From positions 62,001 through 126,000 of the forward strand of contig UQHS01000002.1 in the NCBI GenBank assembly GCA_900540845.1: a DNA stretch of 64,000 nucleotides, given 5' to 3'. Below are positions 7,932-16,260 of this stretch, one piece after another. Under the pieces are notes generated by a model. The model worked only from the letters and a program-made list of their open reading frames with translations, did no database searches and was not told where the DNA came from. Position numbers and translations under genes: made by a program. Numbering within the stretch: the first letter of the stretch is position 1; each line of letters begins with the position of its first letter. This stretch comes from an uncultured Collinsella sp. (GTDB lineage Bacteria; Actinomycetota; Coriobacteriia; Coriobacteriales; Coriobacteriaceae).

Positions 7932-8618
7932 ATGAACATCGCGTATCTCACGAGCCTGCTGTCCAGCGCGGTCGCTGTCATCATCGGCATCGTCGTCCAC
8001 GAGAGCGCGCATGCGTGCTGCGCATATATGCTCGGCGACCGCACCGCTCGCTCTCAGGGGAGGCTGTCGCTCAACCCGCTTAACCATATCGATCCGTTTG
8101 GCACCATCCTGCTCCCGTTCATCATGATTGTCGCCGGGGGGCCGGTCTTCGCGTTCGCAAAGCCTGTTCCCGTGTCGCTGGCCAATCTAGGGCATCCTCG
8201 CCGCGACGAGGTTCTCGTCTCGCTTGCGGGCCCCGCATCCAACATTCTGCTCGCGGTGTGTTGCGCGCTGTTGGTGCGTGGCATGGGCCTTCACCCGGAG
8301 GTGCTCTTGGGTTTGGGGGCGGGCGTGCAGCGAGCGATCATCACGTTTGCGCTCACGGGGATGTCGGTCAACCTCTCGCTTGCGTTTTTCAACCTCATCC
8401 CGCTTCCTCCCTTGGACGGGTCTTCGGTTCTCGTGCTCCTGCTCAAGGGAAGGGCGCTCCAGACGTACTGCGAGATACAGCGGTATGCGATGCCCATCTT
8501 GATGGTCGTGCTCTACGTGTTTCCGACGATGTTTCACATCGACCTGATCGGCTGGTATTTCAACGTTACCGTCGATCCTATGTACCTCGGGCTCCTTCGA
8601 TTCGCGCTCGGCTTCTAG
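7932..8618 (+). CDS. Site-2 protease family protein (M50, short FtsH-like rhomboid-independent type)
   Basis: Polytopic membrane metalloprotease of the compact M50 group, with no PDZ domain, unlike the RseP-type protein at the window start. The 228 residues show zinc motif HESAH at 23-27 in the first membrane helix and a second motif PLPPLDGSS near residue 160. The NPLNHIDPFGT block is typical of this subgroup. Its substrate is unknown. It follows the small membrane protein by nine bases and precedes scpA by about 50 bp. In many Firmicutes and Actinobacteria this protease gene sits directly before scpA-scpB, as here. Confidence 0.92.
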   Translation: MNIAYLTSLLSSAVAVIIGIVVHESAHACCAYMLGDRTARSQGRLSLNPLNHIDPFGTILLPFIMIVAGGPVFAFAKPVPVSLANLGHPRRDEVLVSLAGPASNILLAVCCALLVRGMGLHPEVLLGLGAGVQRAIITFALTGMSVNLSLAFFNLIPLPPLDGSSVLVLLLKGRALQTYCEIQRYAMPILMVVLYVFPTMFHIDLIGWYFNVTVDPMYLGLLRFALGF

Positions 8619-8669
8619 TGCGCTACACTGAACAGCGCATGGCGGATTTGCGAACTGAGGAGGGGAGTC

Positions 8670-9476
8670 ATGTCGTATCGCGTTTCCACGCAGGTGTATT
8701 CGGGTCCGTTTGACCTTCTTCTGCAGCTCGTGAGTAGGCAAAAGGTCGATATCGGATCCATTTCCATCGCTGAGGTCGCCGAGCAGTACCTCGCCGAGGT
8801 CGAGCGCCTCGAGGCCTTGGACCTCGATGTTGCCAGTGACTTTCTGCTTGTCGCGGCGACGCTACTTGATATCAAGGCAGCCTCTCTCGTTCCCGACGAC
8901 GCCCCCCGTAAGCCTCAGGATGAAGACGACCTTGATGATGAGTTCGACGGCATGGACGCCGACACCCTTCGCGAGGTCCTCATTCAGCGCCTCATCGCAT
9001 ACAAGCAGTTCAAGGGCGCGGCGGCAGCTTTGGGGGCGCGCATGGAGGCCGAAAGTCGCATGCACCCGCGCGTCGCCGGCCCCGACCCGGAGTTCTTGAA
9101 CCTGATGCCCGACTACCTCTCCGGCATTACGCTGAGGGGCCTTGCCGTCATCTGCGCCGACCTCGCGGGCAGGCGCGAGACGTTTTTGCTCGAGGCGGAG
9201 CACGTCGCGCCCCATCGCATTCCCATCGAGCTCACCGTCGCGTCGGTCGATCGGGTTACCATATCCAAGCCCCATACCACGTTCAGGGAGCTCTTGGACG
9301 GCGACGCCACGACCGAGCAAATCGTCGCGACGTTCCTCGCCATCCTCGAGCTTTGCAAACGCGGCTCGCTCATCCTTGAGCAGGATGAGAACTTCGGCAC
9401 GATTCGCATCGACCGCGTTGAGGGCGCACCGGAATACCACCCCAGTGATGGTTCCCTCTTTGATGAGGAGGAATAG
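8670..9476 (+). CDS. scpA: Segregation and condensation protein A
   Basis: Kleisin subunit of the SMC-ScpAB condensin that compacts and separates the chromosome. The 268 residues begin with the usual VYSGPFDLLLQLVSRQKVDIGSI-type N-terminus (first part YSGPFDLLLQLV), which contacts the SMC neck. An acidic linker at about 75-100 follows, and the protein ends in a winged-helix region with FLAILELCKRGSL. GAGGAGGGGAG precedes the ATG. ScpB follows after three bases, so the subunits are made together. The smc gene is not in this window. Confidence 0.94.
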   Translation: MSYRVSTQVYSGPFDLLLQLVSRQKVDIGSISIAEVAEQYLAEVERLEALDLDVASDFLLVAATLLDIKAASLVPDDAPRKPQDEDDLDDEFDGMDADTLREVLIQRLIAYKQFKGAAAALGARMEAESRMHPRVAGPDPEFLNLMPDYLSGITLRGLAVICADLAGRRETFLLEAEHVAPHRIPIELTVASVDRVTISKPHTTFRELLDGDATTEQIVATFLAILELCKRGSLILEQDENFGTIRIDRVEGAPEYHPSDGSLFDEEE

Positions 9477-9479
9477 TAC

Positions 9480-10196
9480 ATGGATGCACTTGAAGTTCTC
9501 GACCCGCAATCATCCAAGGGGACGCTCGAGGCGCTCTTGCTCGTCTCCAGCGATCCCGTGAGCGCAAGTCAGCTCGCCTCCGTGCTCGACGCGACCCCCG
9601 GTGAGGTCGCGTCGCTTCTCGCCGAGCTCCAGGCCGAATATGAGGACGCCAACCGCGGATTCCAGCTGCGTGAAGTCGCTGGGGGGTGGCGCCTGTTCAC
9701 GCATCCCGCGTTTCACGACCAGGTCGAGCGCTTCGTGTTGTCATGGGACACCCAGCGCTTGTCCCAAGCGGCTCTCGAGACGCTCGCGGTCATCGCCTAT
9801 CATCAGCCCGTCACCCGTGAGATGGTGAAGGGCATCCGTGGCGTCAACTCCGATGGCGTTATCTCGTCCCTCGTCGACAAGGGCCTCATTCGAGAGGTGG
9901 GGCGAGATGCCGAGCGTGGTCAGGCCATCATCTACGGTACGACCAATGCGTTTTTGGAAAAGTTCGGTTTGCGCAGCGTGAAAGACCTGCCCGATCTCGA
10001 GCAGTTTGCCCCCGATGAGCAGTCCCGTCAGTTTATCCGCGAGCGCCTGTCTGGCCGCTCAATCCAGTCCACCCTCGACGAGGTGGATGAAGACCTCGAC
10101 GAGGAGCGCGAGCTCATCAATGACGGCGCGGATGATGAATTCGACCCTGATATTGTGATCATCGGTGACGCCTCAGATGAGGATTTCGATGTCTAG
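9480..10196 (+). CDS. scpB: Segregation and condensation protein B
   Basis: Dimeric winged-helix partner of ScpA in the SMC condensin. The 238 residues include the family blocks GTLEALLLVSSDPVSASQLA near the N-terminus, LSQAALETLAVIAYHQPVTR and the IRGVNSDGVISSLVDKGLI winged helix. The C-terminal 40 residues are strongly acidic, rich in Asp and Glu. The stop codon lies inside the start region of the pseudouridine synthase gene, the classic scpA-scpB-rluB arrangement. Confidence 0.95.
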   Translation: MDALEVLDPQSSKGTLEALLLVSSDPVSASQLASVLDATPGEVASLLAELQAEYEDANRGFQLREVAGGWRLFTHPAFHDQVERFVLSWDTQRLSQAALETLAVIAYHQPVTREMVKGIRGVNSDGVISSLVDKGLIREVGRDAERGQAIIYGTTNAFLEKFGLRSVKDLPDLEQFAPDEQSRQFIRERLSGRSIQSTLDEVDEDLDEERELINDGADDEFDPDIVIIGDASDEDFDV

Positions 10197-11028
10197 GCAG
10201 GGGAGTGCGGTGACCGACTCGATTGGCCCCGCGACGGTCGTGCATGAAGGGGATGAGCGCCTTGTTCCCATGCGCCTGCAGCGTTTCTTGGCGCGTGCGG
10301 GAGTCGCGAGCAGGCGCGGGTCTGAAAACCTCATGACGGCGGGCCGCGTTTGCGTGAACGGGACCGTCGCGACCGAGCTCGGCACGAAGGTCGACCCTTC
10401 GGTCGATCGCGTCACGGTTGACGGGGTCCCGGTCGTTTTGGGGCGCGGGGCGGCATACATCATGCTCAACAAGCCCGCCGGTTGCCTGACCACCATGAGC
10501 GACCCCCATGGCCGGCCCACGGTCGCGACGTTGGTTCCGCGCCACCGGTATCCCGGGCTGTTTCCCGTCGGCCGGCTCGACATGGACACGACGGGGCTGC
10601 TTCTGTTCACGACCGACGGCGACTTGGGCCAGGAGCTCTTGCACCCGTCTCATCATGTATGGAAGACCTACATTGCGAAGGTCGATAGCGACATCTCCGA
10701 AGGTGACCTGGATGTGCTCCGTCGCGGCATCACGCTCGATGACGGCCCCTGCAAACCGGCTCGATGCCGACGCTTAACGGGTGAATCGGCCCGCGGCCGG
10801 GCCCCCTTCGGCGCATCCAACGGCATGTCGATTGTCGAGATATCGATCTCGGAAGGTAGGAAAAACCAAGTCAAGAGGATGCTGTCAAAAGTCGGTCACC
10901 CCGTCGTGCGCCTCCATCGCTGCACGTTTGGAGAGCTTGAGCTCGGCTCGCTGCCGGTGGGATCTTGGCGTGAGCTCACAGATCAGGAAGTTGTTTCATT
11001 GCGCAATGCGCCCCTTGGTAAGGAGTAG
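10189..11028 (+). CDS. rluB: 23S rRNA pseudouridine synthase, RluB/RsuA family
   Basis: Makes pseudouridine in rRNA (RluB modifies 23S position 2605 in E. coli). An N-terminal S4 RNA-binding domain (MRLQRFLARAGVASRR) is followed by the catalytic domain with GRLDMDTTGLLLFTTDGD, whose Asp in the GRLD motif is the nucleophile. I take the ATG at 10189, preceded by GAGGA and overlapping the scpB stop by eight bases. A GTG at 10165 and an ATG at 10270 are alternatives. About 30 residues before the S4 domain look non-conserved. The cmk gene follows three bases later. Confidence 0.9.
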   Translation: MSRQGSAVTDSIGPATVVHEGDERLVPMRLQRFLARAGVASRRGSENLMTAGRVCVNGTVATELGTKVDPSVDRVTVDGVPVVLGRGAAYIMLNKPAGCLTTMSDPHGRPTVATLVPRHRYPGLFPVGRLDMDTTGLLLFTTDGDLGQELLHPSHHVWKTYIAKVDSDISEGDLDVLRRGITLDDGPCKPARCRRLTGESARGRAPFGASNGMSIVEISISEGRKNQVKRMLSKVGHPVVRLHRCTFGELELGSLPVGSWRELTDQEVVSLRNAPLGKE

Positions 11029-11030
11029 GC

Positions 11031-11711
11031 ATGATTGTCGCCATCGATGGCCCCGCAGGTTCCGGTAAATCTACTATCGCGCGTGAGGTCGCCTCCCGGT
11101 TTGGGTTCTCCAAACTTGATACCGGTGCCATGTACCGCTCAGTGGCCCTTTCCGCGTTGCGACGTGGGCTCGAGCTCACCGATATCAGCGGTGTCGCTGA
11201 TCTCGCGCGCGCCATCCACATCACGTTTGGGGGCGAGTTGCACGGCAACGTTTCGGTGTATGTCGACGGCGAGGATGTAAGCGAGGCGATTCGCACGCCC
11301 GAAGTCGATCGCAACGTGTCCGCCGCCGCCGCTAATCCCGGCGTGCGCGAGGCCATGCTCGACCCGCAGCGCAGGTTTGCCGAGGGCCGTGATGTTGTTG
11401 CCGAGGGCCGTGATATCGGAACCGTTGTCTTTCCCGACGCCGACCTGAAGGTGTTCCTAACGGCAGACCCCCGCGAGCGCGCCCGAAGGCGCGTGTTGCA
11501 GCGCCACGAGGGCGAGGTTCTTGACGACGCGCTCATCGAGGCGGAGATCGAGCAGACCCTTGCCGATATTGAGCGTCGTGACGCACTCGATTCCCAGCGT
11601 GAGGCCGCGCCGCTCACGTGCGCGGATGATGCCGTCCGCATCGATTCGACCAGCTATACCATCGATGAGATCGTCGCTCGCATCGAGCAGCTCATCGCTG
11701 AGCGGAGGTAG
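11031..11711 (+). CDS. cmk: Cytidylate kinase
   Basis: Phosphorylates CMP and dCMP to the diphosphates for nucleotide and CDP-lipid synthesis. It has 226 residues, the usual length. The P-loop is GPAGSGKST at 7-15, followed by the CMP-binding LDTGAMYRSVAL block and the VVAEGRDIGTVVFPDADLK region with the lid arginines (ERARRR). The gene lies between rluB and plsC with gaps of three bases, a common rluB-cmk-plsC-ispH operon. Confidence 0.96.
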   Translation: MIVAIDGPAGSGKSTIAREVASRFGFSKLDTGAMYRSVALSALRRGLELTDISGVADLARAIHITFGGELHGNVSVYVDGEDVSEAIRTPEVDRNVSAAAANPGVREAMLDPQRRFAEGRDVVAEGRDIGTVVFPDADLKVFLTADPRERARRRVLQRHEGEVLDDALIEAEIEQTLADIERRDALDSQREAAPLTCADDAVRIDSTSYTIDEIVARIEQLIAERR

Positions 11712-11714
11712 CGC

Positions 11715-12458
11715 ATGGCCAGCGAGGTCAACGTCTCGGGCGGTAACGCGGCGTCTCACTACGACGCGCCCATGAGCGCCTTTCCCTGGTATGAGCGGGG
11801 CATTTACGCGCTCGTCATGGCCGTGCTGTGGGTCTTCTCAAAACTCATGTGGCGCTGGAGCGTGAGCTTCGATTCCAAGCTCCCCGATAGCGCCCAGGGC
11901 ACAACCGGTTCCGTCTTTATCTGCAACCACACATCTATGGCCGAGGTCGTTGCCCTCGTCCCGTTCCTGTGGTCGCGCGGGCATCGCGTGCGCCCCATTT
12001 TCAAGTCGGAGTTCAACAAGATCCCCATCGCCCGGTGGGCCTTTGCCCTAGCGGGTGGCATCCCCGTCGAGCGCGGCGAGGCCGACATGGCCGCGCTGCG
12101 AGCCGCTCAGCATGCCCTCCAGCGCGGTGAAGACGTGCTCATCTTTCCCGAGGGCACGCGCATCCGTACGGATGAGCAGCCGGTCGAGATTCACGGTGGA
12201 TTCGCGCTCATCGCCCAGATGGGCAAGGCGGGCATCGTCCCTATGGCCGTGTGCGGCTTTCGCGATGTGACGCCCGAGGGCAAGCGCTTCATGCGTCCCG
12301 TCACGTGCTGGCTTGCCGTGGGGGATGCGCTCAGCGCCAAGGATGCCCCCGAGGGGCTCAAGCGCCGCGAGCGCGCCCAGTGGGTCGAAGACGAAGCCGT
12401 CCGCCGCATGTATGCGCTACGCGACGAGTTGCGCACGGCTCATCCGGGGAGGTTTTAA
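11715..12458 (+). CDS. plsC: 1-acyl-sn-glycerol-3-phosphate acyltransferase
   Basis: Adds the second acyl chain to lysophosphatidic acid, giving phosphatidic acid. It uses the product of PlsY (encoded at 16.3 kb). The 247 residues have one N-terminal hydrophobic segment at about 30-50. Motif I reads NHTSMAE, so the usual HX4D dyad appears as HX4E. Motif III reads FPEGTRIR, and a GGIPVERGE block matches motif II. It sits between cmk and ispH, as in many Gram-positive genomes. The Glu substitution is the only oddity. Confidence 0.9.
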   Translation: MASEVNVSGGNAASHYDAPMSAFPWYERGIYALVMAVLWVFSKLMWRWSVSFDSKLPDSAQGTTGSVFICNHTSMAEVVALVPFLWSRGHRVRPIFKSEFNKIPIARWAFALAGGIPVERGEADMAALRAAQHALQRGEDVLIFPEGTRIRTDEQPVEIHGGFALIAQMGKAGIVPMAVCGFRDVTPEGKRFMRPVTCWLAVGDALSAKDAPEGLKRRERAQWVEDEAVRRMYALRDELRTAHPGRF

Positions 12459-12460
12459 CC

Positions 12461-13312
12461 ATGGCTGTTCAGATCGAGGTCGCCCAGCATGCGGGCGTGT
12501 GCTATGGCGTGGAGCGCGCTTTGGGGCTTGCCGCTGACGCGGCGCGCGAGGCGCAAGGTCCCGTCCACACCCTCGGGCCGCTCATCCACAACCCGCTCGT
12601 CGTCTCTGAGCTCGAGCAAGCTGGCGTCACGGTGGCCGACGAGGTGGGCCATCTCGATGCGGGCACGGTGATCATCCGCGCGCACGGTGTGGTGCCACAG
12701 GTCATCGACCGCGCGATCGCGGGTGGGCTCACCGTACTCGATGCCACGTGCCCTTATGTCAAAAAAGTTCATATGGCGGCTGAGAAGCTCGTGCGCGAGG
12801 GATATCAGCTCATCGTCGTGGGGGAGAGCGGGCACCCCGAGGTCGAGGGCATCATGGGTCACGCCGATGACCGCGCACGTGTCGTGTCGACGCCGTCCGA
12901 CCTCGACGCTATCGAGCTCTCGCGCAAGGTCGGTGTGGTGGTGCAGACGACGCAGACCGCGGAGTCGCTCGCGTCGATCGTCTCCGCGCTGCTCGCGCGC
13001 GTCTCTGAGCTGCGCGTGATCAACACCATCTGCGCGGCCACCCAGGAGCGTCAAGACAGCGCCGCGAAGCTCGCCTCTCGTGCCGACGTGATGGTCGTCA
13101 TCGGTGGCAAGAACTCGGGCAACACGCGCCGCCTCGCCCAGATATGCGTCGAGCGTTGCTTGCGCACGCATCATATTGAGAGTGCTTTGGAGATCGAGGG
13201 TTTCTGGTTTGATGATGCCGAGCTCATCGGCGTGACGGCCGGCGCCTCGACGCCCGCCTCCCACATCGACTCCGCCTGCCGGGTCATCCAAGATCTGGTT
13301 GATGCGCGATGA
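12461..13312 (+). CDS. ispH: 4-hydroxy-3-methylbut-2-enyl diphosphate reductase
   Basis: Last step of the MEP pathway: an iron-sulfur enzyme reducing HMBPP to IPP and DMAPP. The 283 residues carry all three cluster cysteines, Cys14 (GVCYGVERA), Cys97 (DATCPYV) and Cys191 (NTICAATQERQ), and the substrate-binding histidines His43, His75 and His125. The ATG at 12461 is preceded by GGGGAGG and two bases after the plsC stop. The stop overlaps the next start as ATGA. It works directly after IspG, encoded 10 kb upstream. Confidence 0.97.
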   Translation: MAVQIEVAQHAGVCYGVERALGLAADAAREAQGPVHTLGPLIHNPLVVSELEQAGVTVADEVGHLDAGTVIIRAHGVVPQVIDRAIAGGLTVLDATCPYVKKVHMAAEKLVREGYQLIVVGESGHPEVEGIMGHADDRARVVSTPSDLDAIELSRKVGVVVQTTQTAESLASIVSALLARVSELRVINTICAATQERQDSAAKLASRADVMVVIGGKNSGNTRRLAQICVERCLRTHHIESALEIEGFWFDDAELIGVTAGASTPASHIDSACRVIQDLVDAR

Positions 13313-14703
13313 GCGATAAACCCACGGTGCCGTCATACGCCTCGACGGTCGCCCCGTATGCCCTGTCCAAAGCCCCGCAGGCGGGCGGTGCGACGGTTGT
13401 CTCGGTCGCGCCGCAGTCGCCCGCGGACGATTTGGGCATCGAGCCGGGTATGGTCGTCATGTCGGTAAACGGCCATCCGCTCACCGACATGATCGTTTGG
13501 CTTTGGGAAACCGATGGCGACGAAGCCGAACTTGAGGTGTTCGACCCGAGGGACGACACGATCGCGTCCGCCGTGATCGAGCGGTTCCCCGGTGAGGACT
13601 GGGGTCTCGACTTCGACGGCGTCGTCTTCGATGGCATGCGGACCTGCGTCAACGCCTGCGTCTTCTGCTTCATGAACATGCTTCCTAAGGAGAGCCGCTC
13701 CTCGCTCACCATTCGCGACGACGACTATCGCCTCAGCTTTCTCCAGGGTAACTTCGTGACTCTGACGAACATGTCCGATGCGGAAGTCGATGACGCCATC
13801 GACAAGATGCTTTCCCCGATGAACGTGTCTTTACACGCCATCAACCCCGATTGCCGACGCAAGCTTATCGGTCGCAACGCCCCGCGGGGCGTTGAGGTTC
13901 TCGAGCGCCTGCTCGATGCCGGTATCGAGGTCCATGCGCAAATCGTTCTTTGCCCGGGTATCAACGACGGGCGTGAGCTGCTGGACACGCTCACCTATGT
14001 CGAGGCCCACCCCGGCATCACGAGTCTCGCAATTGTGCCCTTGGGGTTCACCAAGCATCAGAAGCGCTTCGCCACGTCGTATTCCGACGACGTCGAGGCT
14101 TCGCGCGCCGTTATCGAGCTTCTCGAGCCGTTCCAGCGCCGCGCCCGTGCGCAGCGCGGATGCACGGTGTTTCAGCTCGCTGACGAGTTTTACGTTGATG
14201 CCCAAGTGCCGGTTCCCGAGGCCGAAACGTACGATGGGTTCCCGCAGTTTTACGACGGCATCGGCATGCTTCGCAGCTTCCTTGACGAGGTTGAGGACGT
14301 ACGCGAGGCCCGTGCGGCGGATATCGCGCGTGTGAAGATGCGTCTTGCTGGCAGTGCCCGTCGCGTTCTCGTTGTGTGCGGAGGGGCGGCCGAGAGCACC
14401 TTCGGCGCCTTCTGCTCCCTGTTCGGCTCCGACTCCATCGTCTCCACGATTGCGATTAGAAACGAGTATTTCGGCGGCAATGTCAATGTGACGGGGCTCA
14501 TATGCTCCTGCGATCTGCTGGGCCAGCTTCCTGAGGATCTATCCAGCACTGAGGTGCTCATCCCCGAGGTGATGTTTAACTACGACGGCCTCACCCTCGA
14601 CGGACATACGCGTGAAAGCGTGACCGATGAGCTCGCGCGCCGCGGGGCAGTCGTGCGCTTTGCCACGCCAACGCCGAACTCCCTGCTCGACGCACTCTTG
14701 TAG
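13309..14703 (+). CDS. DUF512 PDZ/radical-SAM-like iron-sulfur protein
   Basis: Member of a conserved but poorly characterised family. The 464 residues combine an N-terminal PDZ-like region (about 25-90, with VSVAPQSPADDLGIEPGMVV), a cysteine motif CVNACVFC (Cys113, Cys117, Cys120) of the CxxxCxxC radical-SAM type, a barrel-like central part, and the C-terminal DUF512 domain. Its start overlaps the ispH stop (ATGA). In many Firmicutes and Coriobacteria this gene directly precedes der, plsY and gpsA, as here, separated only by the REP-like repeat. The function is unknown; a role tied to ribosome assembly or iron-sulfur chemistry is a guess from context. Confidence 0.88.
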   Translation: MSDKPTVPSYASTVAPYALSKAPQAGGATVVSVAPQSPADDLGIEPGMVVMSVNGHPLTDMIVWLWETDGDEAELEVFDPRDDTIASAVIERFPGEDWGLDFDGVVFDGMRTCVNACVFCFMNMLPKESRSSLTIRDDDYRLSFLQGNFVTLTNMSDAEVDDAIDKMLSPMNVSLHAINPDCRRKLIGRNAPRGVEVLERLLDAGIEVHAQIVLCPGINDGRELLDTLTYVEAHPGITSLAIVPLGFTKHQKRFATSYSDDVEASRAVIELLEPFQRRARAQRGCTVFQLADEFYVDAQVPVPEAETYDGFPQFYDGIGMLRSFLDEVEDVREARAADIARVKMRLAGSARRVLVVCGGAAESTFGAFCSLFGSDSIVSTIAIRNEYFGGNVNVTGLICSCDLLGQLPEDLSSTEVLIPEVMFNYDGLTLDGHTRESVTDELARRGAVVRFATPTPNSLLDALL

Positions 14704-14711
14704 CCCCTCGG

Positions 14712-14780
14712 ATGTGCAATTCTGCACCCGTCCCCCAATTGCACATTGGATAATTGGGGGACGGGTGCAGAATTGCACAT
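14712..14780. repeat. Inverted pair of REP-like units
   Basis: Two 29-bp arms, 14712-14740 and 14752-14780, are exact reverse complements around an 11-bp spacer. Each unit contains GGGGGACGG followed by a small hairpin GTGCA-GAAT-TGCAC. A single copy with two mismatches lies at 63174-63202 beside a REP-associated transposase gene. The pair sits nine bases after the DUF512 stop and could also stop transcription. Confidence 0.85.
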
Positions 14781-14872
14781 CTGCGAACGTTGAGCGATAT
14801 GGAAGGCGTTGGGGAGCTGCGGTGACAGGCTCGACCGGATGCGTAAGTTCTGGGAGCGGCGCGCGCCTGCGG

Positions 14873-14903
14873 TTGCCCATGGTAAGATTCTTCCAGTTAT
14901 AAC
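14873..14903 (+). promoter_or_regulatory. Putative promoter of der-plsY-gpsA
   Basis: TTGCCC at 14873-14878 and TATAAC at 14898-14903 with a 19-bp spacer, ending 16 bp before the der ATG. The spacing is long, so this is tentative. Confidence 0.4.
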
Positions 14904-14919
14904 TACTCAAGGAGAACCT

Positions 14920-16257
14920 ATGTCTCGACCCATCGTCGCGATCGTCGGCCGCCCCAACGTTGGCAAGTCGACCCTCGTTAATCGTATCGCCCAGACCTCC
15001 GACGCCATCGTCCATCAGAGCCGTGGCGTCACCCGCGACCGTAGCTATCACGTCGCCGACTGGAACGGCCGCGAGTTCATGCTCGTCGACACCGGCGGCA
15101 TCGAGCCCATGAAGAGCGACGACGTGTTCGCCACGTCCATTCGCGACCAGGCGCTCGCAGCGGCTGAAGAGGCTGCCGTCATCCTGTTCGTCGTCGATGG
15201 CTCCGTCGGCGTGACCGAGGAGGATGAGAGCGTGGCGCGCATGGTGCGCAAGCTCAAGAAACCCACGTTCCTTCTGGTGAACAAGCTCGATAACCCGGCT
15301 CGTGAAAACGACAACCTGTGGGAGTTCTATTCCCTGGGCGTCGGCGACCCTGTCGCCGTCTCGGCGCTGCATGGTCACGGCACGGGCGACCTGCTCGATG
15401 AGGTCGTGGCGCTGCTTCCCGAGGACACGGGCGATGAAGACGATGAACCCGATACCCTGCGCGTCGCCATCATCGGCCGCCCCAACGCCGGCAAGTCGTC
15501 CCTCTTCAACAAGATGATCGGCAACGACCGCTCCATCGTCAGCAACATCGCGGGCACCACGCGCGATGCCATCGACACGGTGGTCGAGCGCGACGGCAAG
15601 CGCTATCGTATGGTCGATACGGCCGGTATCCGCAAGAAGAGCACGGTGTACGAGAACATTGAATACTACTCGATGGTACGCGGTCTTCGCGCCATCGACC
15701 GCGCCGATGTCGCGCTGCTCGTTGTCGACGCCTCCACGGGCGTGACCGAGCAGGACCAAAAGGTCGCCAACCTCGCCATCGAGCGCGGGTGTGCACTCGT
15801 GGTCCTGCTCAACAAATGGGACCTGCTCAAGGACGAGTATGAGCGCGAGGCCGTCATGGAGACGGTCAACCGTCGCCTTACCATGGCACCGTGGGCGGAG
15901 TACCTGCGCATCTCGGCCATGACGGGCCGCTCGGTGCATAAGATCTGGGACATGATCGACGCCGCGGCGGAGCGTCGCGCCTGCCACATCACCACCTCCC
16001 AGCTCAATCGCCTCCTCACCGATATGCGCGAGTTCGGCCACACCGTCTCCGACGGCAAGCGCCGCCTCAAGATGCACTACGCCACGCAGACGGGTGAGAA
16101 GCCCCCGGCGTTCACGTTCTTCGTCAACCACACCGACCTGGTGACCGACAATTACAAGCGCTACATCGAGAACCGCATGCGCGATACCTTTGATTTCAAG
16201 GGCACGCCCATTCGCCTGCGCTTCCGCGCCAAGAAGTCCGACAAGGACAAGGAGTAG
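14920..16257 (+). CDS. der: Ribosome-assembly GTPase Der (EngA)
   Basis: Essential GTPase acting in maturation of the 50S ribosomal subunit. The 445 residues hold two tandem G domains, with P-loops GRPNVGKST (about 10) and GRPNAGKSS (about 190), DTGG and DTAG switch motifs, NKLD and NKWD specificity motifs, and a C-terminal KH-like domain with KMHYATQTGEKPPAF. The ATG at 14920 follows AAGGAGAA. An open frame continues upstream but lacks family similarity and a ribosome site. It is the first gene of the der-plsY-gpsA group. Confidence 0.97.
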   Translation: MSRPIVAIVGRPNVGKSTLVNRIAQTSDAIVHQSRGVTRDRSYHVADWNGREFMLVDTGGIEPMKSDDVFATSIRDQALAAAEEAAVILFVVDGSVGVTEEDESVARMVRKLKKPTFLLVNKLDNPARENDNLWEFYSLGVGDPVAVSALHGHGTGDLLDEVVALLPEDTGDEDDEPDTLRVAIIGRPNAGKSSLFNKMIGNDRSIVSNIAGTTRDAIDTVVERDGKRYRMVDTAGIRKKSTVYENIEYYSMVRGLRAIDRADVALLVVDASTGVTEQDQKVANLAIERGCALVVLLNKWDLLKDEYEREAVMETVNRRLTMAPWAEYLRISAMTGRSVHKIWDMIDAAAERRACHITTSQLNRLLTDMREFGHTVSDGKRRLKMHYATQTGEKPPAFTFFVNHTDLVTDNYKRYIENRMRDTFDFKGTPIRLRFRAKKSDKDKE

Positions 16258-16260
16258 GAC

